The translations under genes were made by a program, and so were the position numbers. Of a DNA stretch of 63,022 nt, positions 46,018-54,449 are shown piece by piece. The DNA is taken from NCBI GenBank assembly GCA_020848735.1, contig JADLHO010000211.1, positions 1 through 63,022 of the forward strand, written 5' to 3'. Each line of letters starts with the position of its first letter. Within the stretch, counting starts at the first letter, position 1. Source of the DNA: Planctomycetota bacterium. GTDB lineage: Bacteria > Planctomycetota > UBA1135 > UBA2386. The notes under the pieces are model-generated. The model saw only the letters and a program-made list of their open reading frames with translations. It ran no database searches and was not told where the DNA came from.

Positions 46018-46033
46018 CCAACGTGGCGCCTGC

Positions 46034-47071
46034 ATGCCACGCCCCCTCGCGTCGTTCCTCCCTCGCGCTCCACTCTTCTGCACAATCCTCCTCGGTGCAA
46101 CCCTCGTCGGCGCTGCGCACGCGCAGGTCGACGCCACCTTCAGCCATTTCGGCGCGGGTTGTCCGGGCACAGGCACCGGCCTCGGTGACAACCACGTGCT
46201 GCCCGCAAACATGGCCACGCGCTTCGGCGCCGGCAATGCGATTCCGTTCTCGTGGTCGCCCGTGCGCTTCCAGCAGGTCTTCGACGGTGCCGATCTGCCG
46301 ACCGTGATGACCATGGCCGGATTGAGCCTGCGCCAGGCGCCGTCCGCGCCGATCTCGCACGGCTACATCGTCGATCTCGAGATCGCGGTCGGCCGCACGA
46401 CGAAGACGGCGGCGACGATGAGCACGACCTTCGCAAGCAACTTCGACAGCGGCACGCCGATCGTCGTGGTTCCGCGTGCGCAGATCGTGGTGCCGGACTC
46501 GGCGCCGGGCCGCCATTTCCTCGTGCAGGTCACCATCCACGGCAACAGCTACGGCAACTCCGCTATCGGCTATCCCTGGGACTCGGCCTCGTCGCCATCG
46601 ACGGCGAGGCTCTACGGGTCACCGGCGACTGCGACGAGCGGCACCCTCGAGCGCAACCTCGGCGTGGTCATGGGCCTGCGTGCCCTCACCCACACCGCCG
46701 TTCCGAACCTCTACAGCGACAACACCCCGCAGATCGGCGACAGCTTCCGCGTGCGCGTGAAGCAGGCGCGCGCATCGTCGCCGGCGATGATGCTGCTCGG
46801 CTTCTCGACGAGCTCCTGGGGAAGCCAGTCCCTGCCGCTCGAGCTCGGCTTCCTCGGCGCGCCCGGCTGCAGTCTGCTGACCGCGATCGATGCCGCGCAG
46901 AGCTTCTCGATCAACACGGGCGCGACCGGCAACGTCGTGTATTCGGTGCCGAACGACTTCTACCTGCTCGGCCTGCACTTCTACCAACAGGCGCTGATCC
47001 TCGACTCCGGCGCGAATGCGTTCGGCGTCGCGCTGAGCAATGGCGGGAACGCGGGTATCGGCAATCAGTGA
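46034..47071 (+). CDS. Secreted planctomycete-type beta-rich protein
   Basis: The protein is 345 aa with a signal peptide (ending AAHAQ). The N-terminal part ('FSHFGAGCPGTGTGLGDNH') and the C-terminal module 'LLGFSTSSWGSQSLPLELG', 'LGAPGCSLLTAID', 'QQALILD' and 'ALSNGG' are typical of a large uncharacterised group of secreted planctomycete proteins. The same C-terminal module ends the pentaheme protein at 49972. Function unknown; probably surface or extracellular. It starts 16 bases after the previous stop. Confidence 0.7.
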   Translation: MPRPLASFLPRAPLFCTILLGATLVGAAHAQVDATFSHFGAGCPGTGTGLGDNHVLPANMATRFGAGNAIPFSWSPVRFQQVFDGADLPTVMTMAGLSLRQAPSAPISHGYIVDLEIAVGRTTKTAATMSTTFASNFDSGTPIVVVPRAQIVVPDSAPGRHFLVQVTIHGNSYGNSAIGYPWDSASSPSTARLYGSPATATSGTLERNLGVVMGLRALTHTAVPNLYSDNTPQIGDSFRVRVKQARASSPAMMLLGFSTSSWGSQSLPLELGFLGAPGCSLLTAIDAAQSFSINTGATGNVVYSVPNDFYLLGLHFYQQALILDSGANAFGVALSNGGNAGIGNQ

Positions 47072-47116
47072 GGGGCGCGGCGCCTCCATGCGCACGCACG
47101 ACGCGGTCCTGCCTGG

Positions 47117-47533
47117 TCAAGCCCGGTCGAAGCGGATCGCGAGGATCGCGTCGAAGAGCTCCTCGAGCGGACGGCCGTCGAAGCGCGCGAGCGCGCGATC
47201 GAGGGGGTCGCGCATCTCGGCGAGCAGCTCGCTGGCGCGTGGGAGGGGCAGAGCCATGGGGCCCTCGTAGCGCGGCACGCCGGCCAGCGCGCGGGCCTCG
47301 GCGAGGGTGAAGGCCAGGTCCTGCCGTTCCACCTTCGGCCAGAACATGAGTTCGACTCCGGGGCGATAGCCGAGCACCAGGTCGCGCGGATCGACAACCC
47401 GTTCGTCCTGGATCGAAACGACGCAGCGCGTGCCCATCGCCGCGAGGACCCGCCAGCCGTCGCGCGCGGGGTCGAGGATCGGGAGTCCCGCATCGATCGC
47501 CAGTTCCACGAGGGGCGCAAGTGTGTCGGACAT
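47117..47533 (-). CDS. Hypothetical cytosolic protein, partner of the XRE regulator
   Basis: The protein is 138 aa. The ATG at 47533 has a GAGGAG Shine-Dalgarno and lies 11 bases after the stop of the XRE gene, so the two are cotranscribed. No recognised domain; the chain is mixed alpha/beta with 'LILDP'-type and 'WRVLAAMGTRCVVSIQDERV' segments and a charged C-terminus. Position behind an XRE gene suggests a toxin/antitoxin-like or regulator-effector pair, but no toxin motif is visible. Confidence 0.65.
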   Translation of the reverse strand: MSDTLAPLVELAIDAGLPILDPARDGWRVLAAMGTRCVVSIQDERVVDPRDLVLGYRPGVELMFWPKVERQDLAFTLAEARALAGVPRYEGPMALPLPRASELLAEMRDPLDRALARFDGRPLEELFDAILAIRFDRA

Positions 47534-47544
47534 GGTTCTCCTCG

Positions 47545-48018
47545 TCAGTCGAGACTGCGACGACGTGGACCCTCGACGTCCAACGACCTGGGTGCACCCG
47601 TGCGCTGGATGAGCGCCTCGAGCACGGTCCGAAGCGCCGCTCGGACCTCGGCGGAGCCGTGGTTGACCAGGTAGTCCGTCAGACGAAGCATGTGTAGGGC
47701 CTCGTCGCTGTACTTGGCCTTGCTCCGCACACGTGGGGTCTTTTCGCGGCTGCGGATCAGTCGGCCGATGCACTCGCCGGTCTCGGAGACCGGACAGATG
47801 TGTGGCGCCGCAAGCGGCTCGTTCGGCGCCGCGAACAGATCGGCGACGGGGACCTCGAGGGCCGTGGCGAGGCGTTGGAGCATCTTCGCCGTCGGCTGGA
47901 TCCAGCCGTTCTCGATCCGGGAGACGTAGCTGGTCGCGAGCCTGGCGCGCTCGCCGAGCTCCGCCTGCGTGAGGCCCTTGGCCGCGCGGATCCGCACGAG
48001 CGCATCGCCGACGTTCAT
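47545..48018 (-). CDS. XRE-family helix-turn-helix regulator
   Basis: The protein is 157 aa; the ATG at 48018 puts the helix-turn-helix (about 5-60) at the N-terminus. 'LTQAELGERARLATSYVSRIENG' (residues about 16-38) is the recognition core of the Cro/CI type. The C-terminal 90 residues are Arg-rich with an HTH-free helical region and no sensor domain identified. It is divergent from the polyferredoxin gene at 48285 and probably regulates itself, the small partner gene, or the electron-transfer genes. Confidence 0.85.
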   Translation of the reverse strand: MNVGDALVRIRAAKGLTQAELGERARLATSYVSRIENGWIQPTAKMLQRLATALEVPVADLFAAPNEPLAAPHICPVSETGECIGRLIRSREKTPRVRSKAKYSDEALHMLRLTDYLVNHGSAEVRAALRTVLEALIQRTGAPRSLDVEGPRRRSLD

Positions 48019-48056
48019 GCCCGCGTTCTCCGTCCCCTGGTGAAGGGCTTGCTCTT

Positions 48057-48099
48057 CATGTGTCTCATGGACATGGTAGTGTGTTGAGGTTTCTGACAA
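48057..48099 (-). promoter_or_regulatory. Candidate promoter and operator of the XRE gene
   Basis: On the minus strand TTGTCA (48099-48094) and TACCAT (48078-48073) are 15 bases apart in an AT-richer patch. A short inverted repeat, CATGT (48057-48061) and ACATG (48071-48075), overlaps the -10 and could be an operator for autoregulation. This is tentative. Confidence 0.3.
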
Positions 48100-48284
48100 C
48101 GCCTCGCCCGGGGCGGGTCCAGGCTCTGACCACACATGAACGCGAACGAGTGCGCGCAACGGTCCCCGATCGTAGGCGGGCGCCACCCTTCGATGCGACT
48201 CGAGCTCCGCGTCGGGCCTCGTCCGAGATCCTCGCATTCAAGCCTTGCCTGCTCGAACCCGCGCGACACGGGGGAACGGCGGCG

Positions 48285-49937
48285 ATGACGCCACCGGCGC
48301 TCGCCGCCCGATCTGCACCGCGCTCGGACCCCCAGCGCTACTCGCGCTGGCGGGCGACCGTCCTCATTGGGGTTCACGTGCTCATCGGTCTCCACATCGC
48401 CCATTGGATGATCGCCGGCCGGAGCCTTGCGCCGCTCGAGCTCAACGAGCTGATGTACACGCTCGAGGCCGGCATCGTCACCGCCGGCTTCCTGCTGATG
48501 GCGGCCGTGGCGCTGTCGGTGGCGGTCTTCGGGCGCTTCTTCTGCAGTTGGGCCTGCCACATGCTCGCGCTGCAGGACCTCGCGGCCTGGCTCCTCGCGC
48601 GCGTGGGGATCAGCGCGAAGCCCGTGCGCTCGCGCGTGCTGCGCGTCGCGCCCTTCGTGGCCCTGTTCTACATGTTCGTGTGGCCACAGCTCGCGCGCCT
48701 CGCGCGCGGCGAGCCCCTGCCCCGCCTGCGCGTCGCGTCGTCGAGCGAGCCCTGGTCCTCGTTCGTGACCGAGGACTTCTGGCGCAATCTCCCCGGGCCG
48801 TGGATCGCGGGCCTCACCTTCGCGATCTGCGGCTTCGCGATCGTCTACCTGCTCGGCTCGCGGGCGTTCTGCGCGAATGCCTGCCCCTATGGTGCGGCAT
48901 TCGGGCTGCTCGACCGCATCGCGCCGGGTCGCATCGTGGCCAAGGGCGACTGCACGAATTGCGGCATGTGCACGGCTGTGTGTCAGTCGGGCGTGCGCGT
49001 CCACGAGGAGGTCCAGCGCTTCGGCAAGGTCGTCGACGCGAACTGCCTGAAGGACATGGACTGCGTTGCGGTCTGTCCCGAGCAGGCCCTGGGCTTCGGC
49101 TTTCGCGTGCCCGCGATCTTCGTGCGCAAGGAGCGCGGTGCAGAGGATCGAAGTCCATCGCGCGCGTCGCTGGCCGAGGATCTCCTCGCGGGGACGGTGG
49201 CGATCGCGACCCTGCTCGCCTTCCGCGGGCTCTATGACGCGGTGCCGTTCCTCATGTCGCTCGGCCTGGGCGTTACGTTCGCGTGGCTTGCGGTCCTGAC
49301 CCGACGGCTGATGACTCGCGACCACATGGTGTTCCGTGGTCTCACGTTGCGACGGGGCGGCCACATCGCGCCGGCGGGTCGAGTTCTCGGCGGATTGGCC
49401 GCCGCTGCCGGACTGCTCACGCTCCACTCCGGCTTCGTGCGCTACCACGAGTACCGCGGCGACCTCGCCTACCAGGACACGCGCATCGCGGTGCAGCGGC
49501 GCGATGCGGCCGCCGTCCGCCAGCACGTTCAAGACGCGATTGCACATCTCGAGACCTGCGCCAGTTACGGCCTGCTCGTGCCGATCGAGGTCGATCGCCG
49601 GCTCGCCGATGTCCACGCGTATGGGCCGAGTCCGGAGCGGACCCTGATCCACCTCGGTCGGGTCCTCGACGCCGACCCGGCGGCCCACGAGGCGCGTCTC
49701 CGTCGCTGCTTCCGCCTCATCCACGACGGACGCCTCGACGAAGCCGAGCGCGACCTTGCCCTCGTCGACACGGCGGCGGCCGCGCCGCCGGGAAGGGCCA
49801 AAGAGGATGGGCTCCTCGCGCATTGCGTCCTCGCCCACGAACGGCTGGCCGCTGCCCACGCCGCATCGGGACAGGACGGGCGAGCGCTCGAGCACCGCCG
49901 GCGCATCGAGTCCCTGCGCGCTGCGCGCTCGCAATGA
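48285..49937 (+). CDS. NapH/CcoG-like membrane polyferredoxin with C-terminal helical region
   Basis: The protein is 550 aa; ATG 48285 was chosen because it precedes the first transmembrane segment. About six transmembrane helices occur. Cys motifs on the membrane domain are 'CSWACH' (87-92) and 'CANACP' (196-201), as in NapH/CcoG-type proteins. Two ferredoxin-type cluster sites follow: C223, C226, C229 and C233 (complete), and C254, C260, C264, where the second expected Cys is Asp 257. The last about 200 residues are soluble and TPR-like ('EARLRRCFRLIHDGRLDEAERDL'). It likely moves electrons across or along the membrane to the multiheme protein encoded next (34-base gap). It is divergent from the XRE gene. 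Confidence 0.85.
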   Translation: MTPPALAARSAPRSDPQRYSRWRATVLIGVHVLIGLHIAHWMIAGRSLAPLELNELMYTLEAGIVTAGFLLMAAVALSVAVFGRFFCSWACHMLALQDLAAWLLARVGISAKPVRSRVLRVAPFVALFYMFVWPQLARLARGEPLPRLRVASSSEPWSSFVTEDFWRNLPGPWIAGLTFAICGFAIVYLLGSRAFCANACPYGAAFGLLDRIAPGRIVAKGDCTNCGMCTAVCQSGVRVHEEVQRFGKVVDANCLKDMDCVAVCPEQALGFGFRVPAIFVRKERGAEDRSPSRASLAEDLLAGTVAIATLLAFRGLYDAVPFLMSLGLGVTFAWLAVLTRRLMTRDHMVFRGLTLRRGGHIAPAGRVLGGLAAAAGLLTLHSGFVRYHEYRGDLAYQDTRIAVQRRDAAAVRQHVQDAIAHLETCASYGLLVPIEVDRRLADVHAYGPSPERTLIHLGRVLDADPAAHEARLRRCFRLIHDGRLDEAERDLALVDTAAAAPPGRAKEDGLLAHCVLAHERLAAAHAASGQDGRALEHRRRIESLRAARSQ

Positions 49938-49971
49938 CCGGATCCGAGAGCAACCACCACGACCGAGTTCC

Positions 49972-52008
49972 ATGACCCACCCTCCCATGACTCACCTCTC
50001 GATGCTCCTTGCCGGAGCGGCCCTGACCGCCGCTGCCCATGCCCAGGTCGCCGGCCAGGTCAAGGACCAGGCAGGCCAGCCGGTGGCGGGTGCGATCGTC
50101 ACGCTCCAGGCCAGCTCGGAGCGCACGGTGACCGCGAACGACGGCACCTTCTTCCTGCTCAGCGTCCCCCCCGGATTCGCCGAGATCGTGGCCGCGAAGA
50201 AGGGCTTCTACAACGAAGGCCAGCTCGTGACCGCGCCGGCCGCGGGTGTGAACTTCACGCTCGAGGCGGTGGTGGTCGCCAACGACCCGAACTACTGGAT
50301 CATCGATCCCATGTCCTGTGGCGGCTGTCACCCCGATCAATATGCCGAGTGGCAGGGCTCGCCGATGGCGAAAGCCGGCTCGAACACCTGGGTCTACGAC
50401 GTGTACGACGGCACGGGATCTCCCGGCGGCCAGAACGGCTTCGTGTACGTCCGCGACTCGGTCCACGCCGCTGCCAATCCGGCCTCGGAGTGCGCGTCGT
50501 GCCACCAGCCGGAAGTCTGGATCAAGCGGCCTTATTCCGCACTCGACCCGGTGGGAAATCCGTCGCTCGGCGCCGTGCACGGCATCTCGTGCGAGACCTG
50601 CCACAAGATCGCCGACGTCGACGAGACCAGGACCAACTTCCCCGGGATCTGGCCCGGTGTCGTGATCCACAACCGCCCGTCCCAGCCCCTGACCCAGCAC
50701 CAGGTGCAATACGGCAAGCTCGGCGACAGCTCCGTGAACTTCACGGGCCTCATGCGACCGTCGTATCAGCCGCAGCTCGGAGCGGCGGTCTGTGCCGCAT
50801 GCCACCAGGACAAGAACGACCCCGATGGCGACAACGACTTCGAGGAGGCGAACGGGGCGATCTCCGAGCCCACCTACCTGGAGTGGCTCGCGAGCCCGTA
50901 TGGCGATCCGAACTCGGGCAGCTACAAGGACTGCGTCGCGTGCCACATGCCATCGAATGGCGCGACGGAGGCCTGCGTCGTGAATGCACCGACGCGGCCG
51001 GTTGGCCAGATCCGATCGCATCGCGTCGAGGGCACGACCGCGGCGTTCCTCGAGAACGCCGTCGACCTCGCGATGGTGGTGACGCCCGCGGGCGATCGCC
51101 TGCGCGTCGACCTGAGCGTCCGCAACGATCAGACCGGGCACCACGTGCCCACGGGCGTCACGATCCGCAACATGATCCTGTTGGTGGAGGCGTGGACGGT
51201 CGACGACGCCCAGCGCCTCGTGCAGCTCAGCGGGCCGACGATCCACGCGCTCGCGGGAGTCGGTGATCCCAGGCAAGGTTATTACGCGGGCCTGCCCGGC
51301 CGCCTCTACGCAAAGGTCAACCACGACGCCAACAACGTCGGGCCGGTCTTCTATACCGATGCCACCGGCATCGCCTGGGACAACCGCATCCCCGCGCTCG
51401 CCACGGACACGGCGAGCATCGAGTTCGCGATGCCGTCCAATCCTGCGACCCTGCGCGTGCGGGCGCGCCTGATCTACCGTCGCTCGTTCCGCGCGTTGAC
51501 GGACGCCAAGGGCTGGACGACCGACGGCCACGGGCAGCCGCTCGAGGACGTGCTGGCGCCGTACTTCGGCCACCTGATGGAGGAGGCGCAATGGCAGGGT
51601 GCGGGCGCGGGGGCCACGGGCAGCTACGGAGCGTCGTGCCGCGGTCTGGTCGCGAGTGCGGTGGGGGATCCGGCACTCGGCGTGCCCGGCTTCGGGCTCG
51701 AACTGAGCGGTGCGAATGCGAACGCACCCGCGATCCTCCTCCTCGGCTTCGATGCGCAGAGCTGGGCGGGCTATCCGCTGCCGCTCGACCTCGGACCCGC
51801 CGGTGCCCCGGGTTGCTGGCTGTTGGCTTCGATCGACGTGACCGAGACCGCCGCGTGCAATGCGAACGGCCAGGCACGCCAGGACCTGACCGTGCCCTCC
51901 GGTGCCCCGCTCGGTGTCGAGCTCTTCGCGCAATGGGCGGTGGCCGACCCGAGCCTGTCGCTCGGGATCGCGCTCTCGAACGGGGTGCGCTTCACGACCC
52001 AGCGCTGA
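49972..52008 (+). CDS. Secreted pentaheme c-type cytochrome with carboxypeptidase-regulatory domain
   Basis: The protein is 678 aa with a signal peptide (ending AAAHAQ). Residues 27-100 form a carboxypeptidase-regulatory-like domain ('GQVKDQAGQPVAGAIVTLQ'). Five CxxCH heme motifs follow: 116-120, 174-178, 207-211, 274-278 and 321-325. The context resembles cytochrome c554-type multiheme proteins. A beta-rich region (about 345-540) follows, and the last about 125 residues are the planctomycete C-terminal module ('AGAPGCWLLASIDVT' and 'LGIALSNGV'). It probably accepts electrons from the polyferredoxin next door. The alternative start is ATG 49987. Confidence 0.88.
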   Translation: MTHPPMTHLSMLLAGAALTAAAHAQVAGQVKDQAGQPVAGAIVTLQASSERTVTANDGTFFLLSVPPGFAEIVAAKKGFYNEGQLVTAPAAGVNFTLEAVVVANDPNYWIIDPMSCGGCHPDQYAEWQGSPMAKAGSNTWVYDVYDGTGSPGGQNGFVYVRDSVHAAANPASECASCHQPEVWIKRPYSALDPVGNPSLGAVHGISCETCHKIADVDETRTNFPGIWPGVVIHNRPSQPLTQHQVQYGKLGDSSVNFTGLMRPSYQPQLGAAVCAACHQDKNDPDGDNDFEEANGAISEPTYLEWLASPYGDPNSGSYKDCVACHMPSNGATEACVVNAPTRPVGQIRSHRVEGTTAAFLENAVDLAMVVTPAGDRLRVDLSVRNDQTGHHVPTGVTIRNMILLVEAWTVDDAQRLVQLSGPTIHALAGVGDPRQGYYAGLPGRLYAKVNHDANNVGPVFYTDATGIAWDNRIPALATDTASIEFAMPSNPATLRVRARLIYRRSFRALTDAKGWTTDGHGQPLEDVLAPYFGHLMEEAQWQGAGAGATGSYGASCRGLVASAVGDPALGVPGFGLELSGANANAPAILLLGFDAQSWAGYPLPLDLGPAGAPGCWLLASIDVTETAACNANGQARQDLTVPSGAPLGVELFAQWAVADPSLSLGIALSNGVRFTTQR

Positions 52009-52129
52009 GCTCGTCGTCCCGCCGCGTGCGGGCAGCCGGGGCCCGCACCGAGTCGCGCGGCGATGCTCATGCCGAGGGGCCTGGATCGGCGAGGCGTGAT
52101 CGTCCGGCGGAATCCGGCATCATGCCCGC

Positions 52130-52951
52130 ATGAGCGAACGCCCCTACGTGCTCGGCACCGGCGAAGACGAACTCGCGCGCCTCGGACTGCAACACCGCCT
52201 CTGGTCCGATGCGGCGCACGCGGCCTGGCTCGCCGCGGGCCTCGCGCCGGGCCAGCGCGTGCTCGACGTCGGCTGCGGCCCCGGTTACGCCGCCTTCGAC
52301 CTCGCGCAGATCGTCGGCCGCGCCGGAGCGGTCCTTGCGGTCGATGAATCACCGGGCTTCGTCGCGCACGCCAACGAGCAGGCGGCGCGTCGCGGGCTCC
52401 CGCAACTGCGTGCGCTGGTCGCCGACGCGCACGCGCTCGGCCGCGCGCTCGCCGCCGAGGCACCCTTCGATCTGGCCTATGCCCGCTGGGTGCTCTGCTT
52501 CGTGCGCGATCCCGAAGCCGTGCTCCGCGGCGTGGTCGAGCGCCTGCGGCCCAAGGGGCGCATCGTGATCCACGACTACTTCAACTACGGCTCGATGACG
52601 ATGGCCCCGCGCCGCCGCTCGCACGACCTGGCGGTCGCCGCGACCATGCAGAGCTGGCGCGCGCAGGGCGGGGATCCGGACGTCATGGCTCGCGTCCCCG
52701 CGATGCTGGTCGCCGCCGGCTGCCGCATCGAGCGGCTCCTCGTGCACCAGCGGATCGCGCGCGGCAGCGAGGCGATGTTCGCCTGGCCGGACACCTGGTG
52801 GCGCACCTTCGCGCCGAAGCTCGTCGACCGGGGCCTGCTCGCCGCGGCCGACTGCGCGCAGTTGCTCACCGACCTCGACGCGATCCGCCACAGCCCCGCG
52901 GACTTCGTCTCCTGTCCACCGGTGTACGAGCTGATCGCGGTGCGCTGCTGA
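52130..52951 (+). CDS. SAM-dependent methyltransferase
   Basis: The protein is 273 aa. Motif I 'VLDVGCGPGYAAFDLAQIV' (44-62), 'AVLAVDESPGFV' (motif II), and 'FDLAYARWVLCFVRDPEAVLR' (motif III) are the standard class I methyltransferase landmarks. 'GRIVIHDYFNYGS' is in the position of motif IV. It resembles the UbiE/COQ5 small-molecule methyltransferases (methyltransferase domain 11 or 25). Substrate unknown. It is followed by a membrane-anchored protein gene 40 bases downstream. Confidence 0.88.
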   Translation: MSERPYVLGTGEDELARLGLQHRLWSDAAHAAWLAAGLAPGQRVLDVGCGPGYAAFDLAQIVGRAGAVLAVDESPGFVAHANEQAARRGLPQLRALVADAHALGRALAAEAPFDLAYARWVLCFVRDPEAVLRGVVERLRPKGRIVIHDYFNYGSMTMAPRRRSHDLAVAATMQSWRAQGGDPDVMARVPAMLVAAGCRIERLLVHQRIARGSEAMFAWPDTWWRTFAPKLVDRGLLAAADCAQLLTDLDAIRHSPADFVSCPPVYELIAVRC

Positions 52952-52991
52952 GGTTGCAATCCTCGGCGAGCCCGCCCCGAGAGGTGCCATC

Positions 52992-53846
52992 ATGACTGGG
53001 ACGTGGAAGCAGAAGGGGTCCTTCGCCATCGTCGCGTGCGCTCTCGTCATCGCCGGGATCGTGGCATTCCGGAGCTCCATGCCGCCCCGCACAGCCGTTG
53101 CCGGGCCTGCATTGCCCCCGGGCGCGCTGCCGCAGACCGAACTGTCGTCTCCGCCGCAGCCCGAGCGAACCCTCGTCGCCGTCCCGGAACTCCGCGTGCC
53201 GAGGGTGGACGACCAGGTCGATGCGGAGCTCGCACCAGGAGCTCCGATCACGCTGAACGAGCAGCAGGCGAAGATCGTGACGGCGAGTGTTCTCGAGAAT
53301 CTCGAGTCGGCGATCCCCGAGCTCCGCAAGTACCTCGCTTCCCCACGGAGCGTGACGGGCCTGGGTGAACTCCTCGCGGAGCACCAGCGACGGGTCGATC
53401 TGCGGAAGTACGAGGTCTTCGTGGAGAAGGCGCGGCGGGGCGAGCTGCGCTTCGTGCGGAGCGGTCGGGGAGTTCCCCCCGGCATGTCCGGAAAGCTCTA
53501 CCTGGTGACGAGTTCCTTCAGCTTCGAGGGGACTGGCAATTTCGATTCGGTCCTTGAGGTGGGACCTGGCGAGGACCAGGAGCTCGATGCGATCGTGCGC
53601 GCGGCGGCGGATCTGGCCCTCGCGCATGCCGAGGAACTCGCCGGGGCCTTCAACAATCTCCCCCTGGAGGAGCGCGAACGCCGGACGCGACGGATTCTCG
53701 AGCTCCGCGCCGCGACGAGGAACGCGGCGGTCGCCGCCGAGCTCAGCGAACTCGGCGAGCACGAATACCTCGAGCTGGTGCCGGAGCGACTCGCGATGGA
53801 GGTGCGCGCGTATGTTCGGGATTGGACCTGGGGTGGGCGCCGCTGA
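52992..53846 (+). CDS. Hypothetical membrane-anchored protein
   Basis: The protein is 284 aa. A single N-terminal transmembrane segment (about 9-26) anchors the protein; a Pro-rich stretch (about 35-75) follows and then a mostly helical, charged region. GAGGTG at 52981-52986 is a good Shine-Dalgarno. No family recognised. The predicted topology is cytoplasm-short, periplasm-long. Confidence 0.65.
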   Translation: MTGTWKQKGSFAIVACALVIAGIVAFRSSMPPRTAVAGPALPPGALPQTELSSPPQPERTLVAVPELRVPRVDDQVDAELAPGAPITLNEQQAKIVTASVLENLESAIPELRKYLASPRSVTGLGELLAEHQRRVDLRKYEVFVEKARRGELRFVRSGRGVPPGMSGKLYLVTSSFSFEGTGNFDSVLEVGPGEDQELDAIVRAAADLALAHAEELAGAFNNLPLEERERRTRRILELRAATRNAAVAAELSELGEHEYLELVPERLAMEVRAYVRDWTWGGRR

Positions 53847-53860
53847 CGGTGACTCGTCAA

Positions 53861-54367
53861 TCAACGCACGGTCATGTCGATCGGGCGCGTGAAGGCCGGC
53901 GTGCCGTTGTCGAAGACCAGGCCCTGGAAGGTGAGCACGAGGCCCGAGGCGGCGGCGGGGATGTTGAGGCTCACCGCATTGAGGCTGCCGCTGGCGGTGC
54001 AGGTCCGCGAACCGGGATTGAGCGTCGCGGTGGTGAGCGTCGCGAGCAGGCTCGCGGGGTCGATCATCAGGCCGTTGTGCACGCCCGGGACGACGAGGCC
54101 GGGGCAGGGCATCCAGACGGGGCCGAGGCCGATCGCGACGGCCGCCGGCAGGCTGGCATCGCCGAAGAGGCGCACGTCGAAGGTCTGGCCCGTGCTGCCG
54201 ATGACGCGGCCGGTGTTGCCGGCGTTGTTGCAGTCGAAGCCGCAGAGCACCGAGAGGCTCGGCGAGATCACGTTGGCCAGCGAGATGCCGACGGCCTGCT
54301 GTGAGGAGAGCCGCGCGGAGGCGACGGCGAGAACGAGGACGAGGACGACACGGGAGACGAGCGACAT
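53861..54367 (-). CDS. Small secreted planctomycete-type protein
   Basis: The protein is 168 aa with a signal peptide. The mature chain reads like the isolated C-terminal module of larger secreted proteins in this window: 'RTCTASGSLNAVSLNIP', then 'LVLTFQGLVFDNGTP' and 'FTRPIDMTV'. One Cys pair (CGFDC) occurs near residue 42. Function unknown. It is convergent with the membrane-anchored gene at 52992 (14-base gap). Confidence 0.7.
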   Translation of the reverse strand: MSLVSRVVLVLVLAVASARLSSQQAVGISLANVISPSLSVLCGFDCNNAGNTGRVIGSTGQTFDVRLFGDASLPAAVAIGLGPVWMPCPGLVVPGVHNGLMIDPASLLATLTTATLNPGSRTCTASGSLNAVSLNIPAAASGLVLTFQGLVFDNGTPAFTRPIDMTVR

Positions 54368-54449
54368 GGGAGCCTCCGAGGGGATGCGCGAGAACGCGCG
54401 AGCGCCGACAGGGTAGCGCGCTCGGCGCTTCGGGCGGAGAGGGGGCGCT

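Noticed and set aside
49717..51933. A minus-strand frame over the pentaheme cytochrome.
   Set aside because: Five CxxCH motifs and a signal peptide support the plus strand.
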